From: Tyto alba
Taxonomy: Eukaryota; Chordata; Aves; Strigiformes; Tytonidae
Length of the DNA stretch: 64,000 nucleotides
Assembly (NCBI RefSeq): GCF_018691265.1
Contig: NW_024881296.1
Coordinates: forward strand, 10,633,427 to 10,697,426
Direction of reading: 5' to 3'
A program made the translations under genes and the position numbers. Each line of letters begins with the position of its first letter. Within the stretch, counting starts at the first letter, position 1. The notes under the pieces are model-generated. The model made no database searches, was not told the DNA's origin, and saw only the letters and a program-made list of their open reading frames with translations. Positions 12,001 to 23,904 of this stretch are shown here, piece after piece.

Positions 12001-15000
12001 AGATCCTTAATATTTTAAATAAATTCTTGCCATCAACATTTAGAAGTATAGTGCCAAATTCTAAACAGGATTAGTTTTTTTCACTGTATTGGTGCACTTT
12101 GAACATAGGAATTAAAACTATTTAACAATTTTACTAATAATACACAAGCCAAAATGAAACCCCGCACACGCAACCTGACGAGGGAGTCAGAGTGTGAAGA
12201 AGCAGCACAGCAGCTGGAGTGAACAAGTACATCTAAGACTATGAAATCAATTTGCCTCGGTGTTTAGTCCCTATTTTAGTGTATGTTAACTGGTTAACAT
12301 AGAGTTGTCCTTCCAACTGTACTTTTAGAGAATTTAGGGAAAAAATTACAAAACCATGTACAGATGTATGAGCTGCTAAATACAAATGTGCTGACCTATT
12401 TGTGCATCATGACACTAACACCTCAAATAATCTGGCAAACAAGTCAGAAACCACCTCAGTACATATGTGGTTTGCAAGAAATCAATATGAAATTTTCATG
12501 GGGGCTGGTGTTGAAATAGATGATAGAGGAAGATCAAGTCTTTTCATTTTAGAAGATTAATTCTCTTCCTTTCTGCTAAGCAACCTCAATGGCTCACTTT
12601 TTAATGTTTCTTTATTGCCAGCGCAGATGCTACTCCCCAGGACCGATACTGGTAGACCTAGAAATGAGAACTCCATGCACCTGACTGGGAAACAGAGAAA
12701 CAGCGTGAACCCTGCTGTGAGCAAAATGAGCTGCAGAGTGAGAACTGACCCTCCTTGCTCTCACTGCTCCCCATCTGCTCATGTGCCACACACCTGCGGC
12801 ACACCGGCAGCTCGGCGGCATCGGCAGGGAAAGCTCCCAGGTGACATCGCAGTGCAACACACACAGTCGGTATATAAGCAACCCCTGGCAGAAGCACATC
12901 TGGACAGGCACGGGAGCAGAACCAGTAACTCCCTTTCCAAGATTAGGCAGCCCTTGCTCCTCTGGCACCCCTCAGGGGGTCAGGACTCTGCTTCGATTTC
13001 CACCGCAGCACAAGCCGCTGCTCTCAGCCACCCCTGCAGTTGTATTTCTCCTTCAGACAGCGAGGAAGGGGAGGAGGTTAACATTTACTGAATTTGGGGC
13101 ATGAGTTGTCAGCACAGCTGCAGCGCTAAGTGGTTGCATGTGCAGGAAAATCCTTCTGCCTATCGCAGGGATTTGCAGTCCTCTGCTCCTTTCTCACGAG
13201 GGCCGCAGCGCTTCTGGAGTGCTCCATAGGTGGGAGGCAGCGGCTGAGCAACTGCGTTCCTGTTCTGACTCATGCCAGATGGGGTGACACTCCCGATTTC
13301 TTTCGCCTTTTGCACCAGTCTTTACGTTTGTAAATGAGCTGCTCTCATTTGTGATTAACCTACAAACTCTTGCCAGATGGGGTAGTTTGAACTTGAATAA
13401 CCATCTGCAGTTTGGGGCAATGCATGAGGTTTTCCAAGGCACCAATGCACTAGACAAGTATTTTTGGTGTATTTGTCCTTGGCCTGACCTCTCAGGTTTC
13501 TATACCTCTCTGCAGTTATCATTCCTGCAAACAGCTTAAGACTCAGGTAAATATTTGTCAGCTGGGAAATGGCAGACACTGGCCTAATACCTGAATGGTA
13601 TGCGCTGGCTGCTCCCTTGGACAAACCCGGCTGTGCAAGTGCTCCTCCTCAGCTCTTCTCTTCCAGCACAGAGCACAGAAGCTTAGCTCCAGTCACTGCA
13701 GAACAGGACAAGGAGGCCAATCCTCACTGGCATGTCCTATGGATGCCCTTTTTGATTTTCCTCATTACCCTGGGCATCATTCCTGAAAACCCCCTAAAAC
13801 TAGATTTTGGAGTAATTATTAGTCCAAACTAAAAATTTCAATTATTTAATCAATTTTTTTTTTAGTCAAACTTCAATAAGCCATCTCTTTCCTGAAAGGG
13901 AAAAACCCTTATTTTCTACAAATACTTATCATCTTTATTATTGTTTTGTATTTGTCAAATAAGAAGCTTTGTGATTTTTTTTTTTTTTTTCTGATTAGCT
14001 ACTTTTTGGTTTACATTTTAGGAATAACCTGTAAGTAAATTCAGAAGTCTAATAAGGATTTCTTCCATGACTGTACATTGAACATGAGATCCCACAGCTG
14101 ATACTGTATTGAAGTTCATTCACAATGCTATGCCCAAGAAAAATACAGCCCTTTGCAGGATTTCAAGGCAAGATGCACTTTTGATCTGGCACAATAGAGC
14201 CTTGTGTACGTAAGTTTCACCTGTTATACAGAAAAAGTTCTTGATTAACAGATGAAATTGATATATTATCTGCCTGTTTCTCAATAAAGGGACAGATTTT
14301 AACATAATTTGCTGTTATGTTAAGTGACATTGGACTGAGTCTCTGTGAAAATGTGCTGTGTTCAGTGGCCTTCACATTTCACATCTCATGTACAAAATGG
14401 TCTAATGTTACTGGTTTGGAAGGGAAAAATATCAGTGGACACTGGTCAGCAAGTTCTTTCAGCTAAGTGGGAGAAGACAGCTGCAGAGGGTATGGATAAT
14501 GTAAGATATAATGGTTTTAAACTCAGAGTTATTAAATGGGGTCTTGTTTATGAGGTTGTGAGTGAAGATAATTATCGACTGATGGCTCTATATTTTAATA
14601 TATGAACCGAGTTTGGTCTGGTTTGTACCAGCTGTATTTCCATAAAATATCACAAACTTGCAACAAGCACATTTTCTTGCTTTCTCTATAACTGGGCAGC
14701 AACAGATGAAACTCTAACACTGACGGTGGTGTCTGAAGCCTTCACACCAACACATGATGATGGAGTGTCTCCCCCCAGGCAGCTCTGAGGAGGGAGACTG
14801 CGCCTTCTTGCCCTGCTAACTTCGTTCCTGGTGGGACAAGAAAATTTTCATGGAGTGGAAATGAAATTAGCCCACTCCCCTTTAAATGAGATCCCTTTGT
14901 TTCAGGTTTCCAGACTGGTGATCACAGCTAAGCACCAGGCTAGTGCTCACAAAGGTGTCCTGCTCAGGCTACCAGTCTGCCGCTGTCACAAATCCTGAAT

Positions 15001-18000
15001 GCACATGAGAAGGTAAAGACAAAAGTTTCCTTAATGGACCTCTTTGTTCTCATCAACATTATCAGTGAGTATTCACCTGTTCTTTTTCTCTGTAATGTAG
15101 ATGTTAGTACTTGAAGTAGAGGAAGTTTCCTGATTTTTTTATATTTTAAATTTTTTTTTTTTTTTTTTTTCCCATGTGAATTCCTCAGAAGAACTCCAGG
15201 TTTTAAATGCCACAGCAACAGCTGATTACCCTCTCTCTACTGCTGTAGAAAGCAACGAGATTCTCCTTCTCCCTGACTTATGCCTTTAGCTTCCTTACTC
15301 GCTTCCCTGGGGAGCTGCAGGTGACCAGACCTTAATTATTCCCAAAGAGAAACCTGAGGGGCTGAGCTGGCCAGGGGCGAGCAGAGAGCCCACTGTCACC
15401 ACTCCCCATGCCTCTCAGTCAGAGCTGTGACACCTGTGGTTGCCAGTGTTCCTCCAAGGCAAGGCACTTATCCAGTGGCATCATTCCAGCAGTGCTGAAG
15501 TGTACGTGCTCTATATTTTCATGCAATACCCGCAAGTGTGAGTAAGTGAGGCAAACCAAGAATAGCTGTGCTTACTACTCAGAGGCACACTATAAAGTGT
15601 CCAGTAATAAATATTACATATAGCAAATTCCAGTTTGCTATTACTTTATCTATTCTGTACGTGAATGCAGACCTGTTTCTAACGCTACTCATATTGTCCG
15701 TTGTGGACTGCCAAAGGCATTAGCAATTTTGCACTATAAAATCTACAGAGCAAGCTAAATAGCCAATGTTTTTAAGCTGAGCATTTAGGGATTTCATAAA
15801 GTGCACCAACTTATTGAAAATTTTCTGGAAGGAAAACTCTCCAATGTCAAAGAAATGCAGAGCTGAGCCTAGGGGGTTTTTGTGTATATAGCTCCACTTT
15901 TATTTTTTCTCCATCAAACTAGAATAATGACTCATTATTTTAGATTATTTCCACTTAATTCAAGGAACAGTACAGAGGGATTGCCCTTACAGAGTTTCTA
16001 AACTTTCTAGTTTAACAAATGCTTTCTGTAGCGAGTATAACCCACTTTCAATTATCACTCATCAAGAGCCTCTTATAGTCTCCATCTTAACGAATCACGT
16101 TATGAATTACAAGGTCATCTTTGCAGGTTCAGTCCCTAGGCACAACCAAGGTTACTGTTTTTTTTAAAACATTTCAAATAGAAAAAAACTTGAGGTCTGA
16201 TTTAGTTCAATATAAATCCACTTTGATATAAGTGAGAAAAAAAACAGTGAAAATTAGTCTAAATTTTCTAAATCATCAGAACAGATGAGAAACTGTAATT
16301 TTGATCTTACTAAATCATTCAAAGATAACAGCATTTATCCAGGTTGCAGAAGACCTGTTTCACACCTATTTTCTGTATTAATCAGAAGAACAAATCTATA
16401 CCACAGTCTCTCACTTTGCAGTTGAACAAGTTAATCAGTACACTGCAGGATATTCCAAGAAACATTACCCTCATCACTGCTAGTTGGAACCACTGTACCA
16501 AGATAGATAATTAGGTATTAGAAACTCGTCATAATCGAGAGCAAGAACAGAAGATCAAGGATGCCTGGTGACAAAGGGTCCTGGGGCAGTGGGTGATGTG
16601 AATTCAGTCATCTTGGAGAAAAGGTTTGCACTTGAGCATCCTGACATTCTGGATTAATTTGCAAGCCTCAGAGCTGCCGATCTAATAGAGAATATAGGTC
16701 TAGCAGTGACATGTTTCATTTTTATACCTGACCCGACTTGACAGACTCCACCCGGATTCACAGGTAGTATTTTGAGGAAAAGCAAAACCACAGTTTTTAT
16801 TTCATAGCTTGCTCTGTGAAAAACGAATCTCCCTCTTCTGCTGAAGCACTAAGGCTTCACATCCAGAAATCCTCATACCCATTTCTAGCTCACAGCTGGT
16901 TTATTGGGCCTGCCTTGCATCTCTGGCATCCTTCTATTCTGGTACTTCTGCCCTGAGATTAGCACAATGAAAACTGGGCACGCCTGCAGGGCACAATGCT
17001 CTAGTGTTTGTGCACAGAACTGCTGGGTTATCGATAACCGCTGCTCTGAGAGGGATTACTGGGGAGTCATTTGAGGGCCTTCCAGTCTGTCTTCACTTTT
17101 TCCCTTTTTGTGCTGTATTCTCCTCACATCTGTCTGCAGTTTGCTATTTCTCCCCTCATAGCCACCTGGTTACATACTCTCTACCATAACCAATTTCTGA
17201 TATGTGGGCTGTTTAAACTCCCACAAACAAACGTAGTTATTGCAGCTTGCCAAGCACTGTGGTTGGGAAAGAGCCTGGCTCTTAGAGGACCTGGGTGTAC
17301 TACCTACTCTCTACACTCTCTTTTATTAACACAGTCTCTTTTATTAATGTGGAACTTCCTATGGAATTACCATGTAATTATCACATCTAATGTTATCATG
17401 TACAACATTGTTTTATAGATCAACCTGCTTAGACAACACACAAATCACACTGAAACATGCTATGGCAACACCACCATGCAAAATATAGGGGTTTTTGTTT
17501 CAAACGTTGGGATAGTTTCCTTTGTGGCTGTTTATTTACTTTTTAGTGTCCTTTACTGACTTTGTCCCATTGAATCCAAAATTCTTCCTGATTACAGTGG
17601 ATTCAAAGCATATTACAGGAAGCCTTTACCTATAAGAAAGTAGTTAAAGAATTACAGTTTTGTTTTAACATGTGAGATATTCCCACAGCCTCATAAAACT
17701 TTGTTCTTTCACTCTGTTTCTTTTTGATTACTAGAAAGTAGATATATATTTATGTTTTAAATACTTCAGGAAATACTCTTGAGCCTCATTATACAGGAGG
17801 CAGTTTCTGAGAACTGCTTCTCCTTACCTAGAAACTAGAAAACAAAAACCATGATCTTTGCTGAAAGCTCTCATATTTTTCATTTCAACGCACACAGCTC
17901 CACTAACCAGGTCACAGAAAAAGCCACGGACACACACACGCACACACACACAGCAGCGTCACCTGCACAATTCAACAGACAATGCAGACAAACTTGAGTA

Positions 18001-18929
18001 TAATCCAAGATCTTTCTACCTCTTTTCATAACAGGTTAGTGCTCGCCCTCAGTGTTGGTGTACAGTTTTTATGGCATGGGAAAATAGGGATGTTTCTGCC
18101 CTACAAAAATAAATGCGTTGAATGCTTTAGTTTGAACTTTCACAATGTTAAAAAAAAAAATCCAAAGAAACTGGATAAGTAAAAAGAATCCCACATATCA
18201 GGAAATCAGTGGATCTTTTGGCAGGTGGCAAGAGAATGCCCACAGCAAATTTACCAGCCTTCATTTCTTTACCTTCATGAAATAGCTTTTGAAAATTATA
18301 TATTAAAAAAAAAAAAAATCAGTTCTTGTAGTCCATCACCAAAATGAAATCCCAATCAAACCCTTGCGCATCATCAGCATGAATTCTTTGGTCCTGAAGA
18401 AGCTGTGCTAGACATTAAGGAAGATAGGGAAATTATTATTGTTTTTATTTTTCCCTGTGCCCAATTAAAAAAAAAAAAATGGGACTAATTATTTTTTAGT
18501 AAAATAAAATGGAGACAGGATGGAAATCCAATGTATTCAAACTGTGTTAGACTTATTATTTTGGGAGGCACCAGAAGAAGGAACAACATCAAGCAAGTTT
18601 TCACAGATTCTTTACTACAATTAAAAAAAAAAAAAGAAAAAAAAAAAAAAAGTGACTAATTTCATGCTTCCTAATGCAAAAAGCATGGCTCCCAAAGGTC
18701 CGTTCCTCCATGTGTGACTACTAAGGTCAGTGGGAAAGGGAACTAGGGAGGAGGGGTTGTAATGAAAGCATGTTATAACGCTGTCATTTCTAGGAAAATT
18801 CACAAACTGTGATGAATACAGTTTTAACTGTCAAGTTAGAGAAGCGAAAAGGGAAAGTAGGGATCAGTGAGGGAGAGGGGAGAAGGATGTCCCATCAGGT
18901 TTACTAGTCTTCCGAGGCAACAAACTTAC
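9025..18929 (-). other. RGS7 intron between cassette and terminal exon (9.9 kb)
   Basis: It begins GTAAGT at the cassette exon and ends CCTCAG before the terminal exon. It contains T runs at 13975-13990 and 15151-15170, a CA-rich stretch at 17933-17952, A-rich runs at 18302-18319, 18467-18479 and 18622-18651, and a GC-richer segment at 12620-13330 that holds the longest open frame in the window. No other coding exon is recognised. The second alternative RGS7 C-terminal exon known in mammals was not found here. Confidence 0.7.
12615..13091 (+). other. 158-codon open frame in GC-richer intron segment
   Basis: This is the longest open frame in the window, opening at TTG with the first in-frame ATG four codons later. 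The product is rich in Ser, His, Pro and Arg, with no domain, signal peptide or membrane segment I can recognise, and ends in an acidic SDSEEGEEVNIY. Overlapping frames on both strands are also open, which is typical of stop-poor GC-richer DNA. A TATATAAG motif lies inside it near 12870. I consider it probably non-coding. Confidence 0.15.
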
Positions 18930-18983
18930 CACATTGCGTGTGAATTTCTCAAAAGATGTTCGACGATCCAGAGTGTTTTCCAA
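18930..18983 (-). CDS. RGS7: RGS7 alternative C-terminal cassette exon (54 nt)
   Basis: This exon of exactly 18 codons encodes LENTLDRRTSFEKFTRNV. It corresponds to the mammalian cassette that, as I recall it, reads SGNSMDRRTSFEKFAQNV; the core DRRTSFEKF is identical while both ends have diverged. The donor is GTG/GTAAGT, which is strong. The acceptor is AATTTAAG/TTG. Just upstream in the transcript lie 23 consecutive T residues (plus-strand A run 18998-19020). Both borders are phase 0, so inclusion or skipping keeps the frame. The splice-site choice is supported by length and phase, but the AAG acceptor is weak. Confidence 0.88.
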
Positions 18984-20245
18984 CTTAAATTTAAAATAAA
19001 AAAAAAAAAAAAAAAAAAAAGAAACAAAAAGGAGGGGAAAAAGAAAAGCAAGAAAAAATGGAGTAGAAAAGAAGGATCGATGAAACAATGGACTGCAAAA
19101 CAAAGTTTGTATAAATCAGGAAGCAAACACAGGTGTGAAGCTGTAATGGGACTCTGCAAAACAGGGGATGGGCAAAGCAGATATAGTATTCGACAAAAAT
19201 AATTTTTCATGGGGATCAAACTGGTTTGACTTAAAAGAAAAACTGAAAATAAAAAGAAATAATGAAGTGCACATCTTGTGTTAATGAACTGACATTCACA
19301 AACTTAAGGACTTCACACAGACAGTTGTAGATTTCTGGTATTTTCAACATCTCTTTCTATATTAGAACTTCAGAAATCAGTGTTTGAACAAAAAACAAAA
19401 TCACACAGTACTTTCATATAATTTTAGGTTGTCATTATAAACAGTAGAATGCTATGGTGTTAATAACTACCTTGTTCCGGTAATGACTGGGGCCCTGGTT
19501 TTGCAAGGTACAGGGCTCCCAGATGAATCTAGGAGATTACTGTTTAGAGCCCACTAATAAAATTATTTATCATTATAGAAATCTGCATTGCCCAGGTGCT
19601 CCACATAGTATGGGCTGTGTCTATTCAGAACTCATTCCATAATCTGGGCTTTTCTAAGCAAGTATTACATACCAAGACATGAGCCTCTGCCGAAGTGTGA
19701 CATGATCAGTCTTTCAAGTCAGATGCCTAGCCTACTCAAAACTATTCATGTAATAATAGGGAAAGAAACAGAATTAGGAAGCCCCTATATTTATAGTTGA
19801 AATTAGAAGTTATTCATATGAATAAGATGGTTTCTAAACACATTCGGTAGCTTTTATAGGTGGAATAAAGAGAACAACAATTATTACATAAGCAAACTTG
19901 CAAACATGAAAGACTATTCTTCTGGGATTTTATTTTATTTTTTTAATGTATTTGTAAAGCACTTTGCAATTTAAGGTGCTTCATAACAGAGAAAACAGTA
20001 CAATATGGGATGTAAAAATAAAAATAAGTTTTGCTAGATTAACTTATTGAAACATGCCCGCATGCAGGATATATACACATATATGTATATTGAACTCCTG
20101 TGTGTATGTGACCCTCCAAACACGCCAAGCTGGTCACCTACCAGATATCCAGTTGCACTGGCACAGGGGAGAGAAGACTAAGTATTGTTGCAAACATAAC
20201 CACCGCTTTGCACAGTGGCAAGACAAAGGCAAGATGGACCAATAC
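18984..20245 (-). other. RGS7 intron upstream of cassette exon (1.26 kb)
   Basis: It starts GTATTGG and ends AATTTAAG. Adjacent to the acceptor lies a pyrimidine-rich zone that includes 23 T (18998-19020 on the plus strand as A). A stretch at 19946-19987 resembles the conserved end of an ancient SINE, too weakly to call. No other genes are seen. Confidence 0.75.
18998..19020 (-). promoter_or_regulatory. Poly(T) tract upstream of cassette acceptor
   Basis: Twenty-three uninterrupted T residues on the RGS7 strand end 14 nt before the first base of the 54-nt cassette exon and form its polypyrimidine tract. Such homopolymers vary in length between alleles and species and can change exon inclusion. 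The effect here is inferred, not shown. Confidence 0.7.
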
Positions 20246-20335
20246 CTTTTTCTTGGCCTGTAGCAGCTCCTGGTAGGCACTGGATCGTATAAAACGAGGA
20301 TAAGAATCACTTTTCATCAGTTTGTAAATGTGCTC
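20246..20335 (-). CDS. RGS7: RGS7 coding exon, end of RGS domain
   Basis: This 90-nt exon of 30 codons encodes [20 protein letters not shown] and then [10 protein letters not shown], about residues 424-453, the last helices of the RGS box. The acceptor is CCCTTTCAG/GAG. The donor, AAAAAG/GTATTGG, is weaker than its neighbours. Both borders are phase 0. The exon can join either the 54-nt cassette at 18930-18983 or the terminal exon at 8974-9024, matching the alternative C-termini known for mammalian RGS7. If the following intron were retained, the frame would stay open for 35 mostly hydrophobic codons. Confidence 0.97.
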
Positions 20336-23300
20336 CTGAAAGGGAAAGAAGGAGCTGTTACTCCCATAAAAGAAGACATATATAAAATAGGAGGCAGTCA
20401 TATATGTTCTAGTTGTGGAATGTATACCAGCAAGCACTGTTTTGTATAGAAAGTCTTACAGGATTACAGGTTGCAGTTCTGAAGCTAAGGCTGAATTGCT
20501 CTCTATTCTTAAAGCAGAAATCCCACCTGTTTTTTTTATGTATAAGGACCACAGAACAGCTTTTTAATTTTTTTTTTATTATTATTTATTTAATCTATAG
20601 TCCCTATTTTCACTACAGAATTGTTTTTCTAAGAATTTACAGCTGCTCCTAGCTTAAGGCTCAGTTTCAAACCTCCCTTACATTAGTCAGTCTAGCTAAG
20701 TGACTAAATCAGGAGCTGTGGATCCTTCCTCATCAGATTTTCTGGGTTAGTTTCTGGAAATGCTTTTCTGACTTCATAAGCTGGGGAAAGGTACTGGATT
20801 TCTAATTCAGCACCACAAATAAGTGCTTAAGTTAGGGAGGATATCCCCTGGCTACTCTTAAAAGCATCCATTGACATGTTCAGTCTGCTATCCAGCTGAC
20901 AACATAAAAAGGAAAATACATATGCAAATTGAAAAACAGTTCCAGACTAATCTAATTTCCAAGATATTTATTCTTCAGAGGCATATGAAAATTTGGAAAC
21001 CCTTATCCAGAAAACAAATGACACAGGCAGTTTATAGAGCTTTTCTTTATGCAGCATTCTCATTTCTGTAAAAAATGAAAAACTAAAAATCTATGATGTA
21101 GGACATTTTGTAATTCTAACTCTAGTTATAATGTTAGGAAATAGATTTGTAGAAAAAAACACTTGGAGTAGGAAATACTCTCAAAAAATATTTTAAAAAA
21201 TATCCACTGAATTGTATTAGCTATTTTTGTTTTAACTTTTACTCAAACCCTACCTTTTACTGTAAGAAACTTGTAGCACAGCAATAAGGAAGCAGCAAAT
21301 AAACTGTAAAGTAAATACTGTTTCTCATCTTGTTACTGCATAAAATTAGTGAATAGAAAAACAAGAAACCACCTTGCTTGAAAATTATGGCAAGGTAAAA
21401 TAAAAGTGGATTTTTAATTTTTGCTGTATTAGAAACTCTATAAATTATTCTAAGTGCCTTTCACTGTATTTCTTGCAGTAAGTAGAGAAATTCTGATGTA
21501 TATTCAGAACTTAGGCTTGTTCATTTGAGGAGTTTTTATGCCACTCAGTTTCTGTGAAAGTAGCCAATAGAGAGCAGAAAGGGCACTGCTCCTGTATCAA
21601 TAGTGATGGGCATTAAAATGTTATTTCTGTGCAAAAAATCAACCCTGCAAAAGCAAGAATAAATTAGTCTGTATTAGTATTGTTAATGCACACATTAGTC
21701 AGGAATTGAGGCTGGATGTTATTTAGCACACTCAGTCTATTTTAACTTATGTATCACTCTCATTTGACATGGAGTTCTGTGGTGCCATCTTTCAAGTCCA
21801 GCAATGCTTTTCAGAATGCTTGTAACCACAATTAAACGACCTGTTGGCTGCCAGGGTGACTTATAAGCGGTCTCTTTCCCAGCTGGCAGGCCACAAAGAG
21901 CCTGCTGCAGAGGCAGAGCCCTGCTCCTGACAAAACCCTGCCACTTCAGGTGGGGCACGTTGTAAAGGTCCTAAAGCTTCAAGTCAGAACACGTACAGTG
22001 CAGTCTACCCCCTTTTCCCAGAGAAATGGAGGCTTCCACGTTCAAGTTGTGTGTTGAACTGGATCAAATAAGCAGAGGTCTGACAGCAGGAAAAGTCATT
22101 CTTGCATAAAGACTGAATACTCCACATCTTTCATAAATGAAGGGGGGAAAAAAAAAAAAAAAAAAGAGATCTGAAAGTAATATGGTGTTGAAATTTTACA
22201 CCTATTAAAAAAAAAAAAAAAAAAAGGATACTGGCAAGGAATTTAATTGTCCTTTTCTGACTCAACTGCAAAGACGTATTTTTTAAAGCATTTAATCTTG
22301 CTAGATTGTTTATTTGTGTAATTTACAGCTTTGCTATACTCTGCATTCCTAAATCTCCAGGGGGTCAGGAGATGCAAGCAAAAATTGTGTGTTTGGCTTA
22401 ATGTAGAGTACTTCAAAACAGTGGGTATGATACAGTGTCTAATGAAACTTTATCGTTGCATCATAGGTTGTTATTCTCATAACAGCAAAATGAAAAGGTG
22501 GTAGAATTATTCCCCCTCCTATTTAGGGCAGAGGCACTTTCCCAAAAAGTAGAAAGCCCTGATTCAATTTCCTTCTCTCCTTTGTAGGACTTGCAGCACC
22601 ATCTCTTGACTCCCAAGATGATGACCTAATAATCAAGCTGTAGGAAATTCTGCAGGGATATGATCTCAATCTCTCCTTTTGACACCATTTCACTTTGCAT
22701 TAATAATTAATTTTTCATCACTGGGCTGCTGATGAAAAAGGGAGGATGGTACTGGTTCTACTAATTTTACTGTGAATCCAGTTATTTTCTATTGCTTTTC
22801 TCAGAAGTCTGCAAAGATGAAATGTTAAGTTATAAGTCACATGAAGTGTTGCATTTAATACAGAAGTAATTGGTTTTTCTTCTGAGGAAAACCAAGATTT
22901 GTATTTTACCATTTTGTTTTTTTGGTTTGCTTGTTTTGTTTTGTTTTGTTTTGTTTTTTTTAACTTTTACTTCCAATGTCAAAAATAAAAGCATTTTCAC
23001 AAATCTAGCTCTGGTCAAAAGTATCTTTTGATGATGGTATTCAAACTGTGACTAAATCAGAACCCCAAAATCCAAATAAGACATTTATAGACTGTTCTTT
23101 ATTGCTGTAATACCAATTATTGAAGAGCAGATCTTTAGGATCTTTGCCCAGTGTTCTTTAGATAGTAGTTTAAGAAGGTATAGAATATACAACGTCCGTG
23201 AATGACGATATTTCTGCACAAGCTCTTACAAAATGTTATTTCTCACATGGGTTGTGTTCTTTTCATGATGGGAACCTATGACTCCTATAAATGATAACAA

Positions 23301-23717
23301 CACTTTTGGGCATGCATTGAGAGAACAGACATCGAGCCTATATCAAGGGAAGTCTTTCAGAGAAAGATCTTGAGAACTAGAAATCAAAGTGTGTGTGGGG
23401 CAAGCTTTTCTCTTAATGTAACTGAGTAAGAAAATTAAGAAAACAGGAACATGAAAATACATTTTTCACTGCACTATATGCTTTGCTCTACTTGAAGCCC
23501 ACTTGAAGCCTCTATATCAGACACAGAAGTTTCGTGAAGATCTTTAATAATTCATAGGTCACATGAAAGAAAGAATATTACCTGTTTCATTGCCAAAATG
23601 CCAGTTTAGGAAACAGAGCATTACCATCTAATTCCTAAATATATCTTATTTTATGCATATAGATTCCACTAGCCAATATTCTATTTCAAATGTCCCTGAA
23701 CAAGATTGCAAACTGAC
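20336..23717 (-). other. RGS7 intron within the RGS domain (3.4 kb)
   Basis: It separates the core and last RGS-domain exons (GTCAGT to CCTTTCAG). It contains A runs at 22148-22165 and 22207-22225 and a TTTTG repeat at 22932-22961. No genes or transposon ends are recognised. Confidence 0.75.
22932..22961 (+). repeat. (TTTTG)n microsatellite
   Basis: Four to five TTTTG units run into a T run. This is an ordinary intronic simple repeat. Confidence 0.9.
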
Positions 23718-23904
23718 CTGAGCATCTTCAAATGTGTATCTTCCAGGGTCCTTTACATTCTGTGTAGTTTTGTCATAACTTTTTGAATCTAGATTGATAG
23801 CGCTGGGTGCACCTGGAGCAAGAAATTCTTGCCAGATTTCTTGGACGCGGGCAGGAACTTCACGGATAGGCCTCTTCTTCAGGTCTTCTACTGCTAACCA
23901 GAAC
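23718..23904 (-). CDS. RGS7: RGS7 coding exon, core of RGS domain
   Basis: At 187 nt this is the largest coding exon in the window. It encodes (R)[20 protein letters not shown] and then the segment through [15 protein letters not shown] to GRYTFEDAQ, about residues 361-423. [15 protein letters not shown] and the GRYTFEDAQ end are RGS-box landmarks. The Asn of INLDS corresponds to the catalytic Asn that stabilises the G-alpha switch regions. The pattern separates RGS7 from RGS6. The acceptor is GCCATAG/GTT and the donor GCTCAG/GTCAGT. Differences from the human protein as I recall it are REVPAR for KEVPSR and KDPG for KEPG. Confidence 0.98.

Noticed and set aside
12615..13091. A 158-codon plus-strand open frame as a real protein gene.
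   Set aside because: Composition is biased, frames on both strands are open at once, no domain is recognisable and it sits inside an RGS7 intron without clear exon borders. Listed only as an open frame with low confidence.
18864..18929. Readthrough of the cassette exon donor, adding about 21 codons before a stop.
   Set aside because: The donor GTG/GTAAGT is strong and the tail has no recognisable feature, so ordinary splicing is far more likely.
19946..19987. Sequence resembling a SINE tail (TTTGTAAAGCACTTTGCAAT).
   Set aside because: It is too short and isolated to separate from chance.
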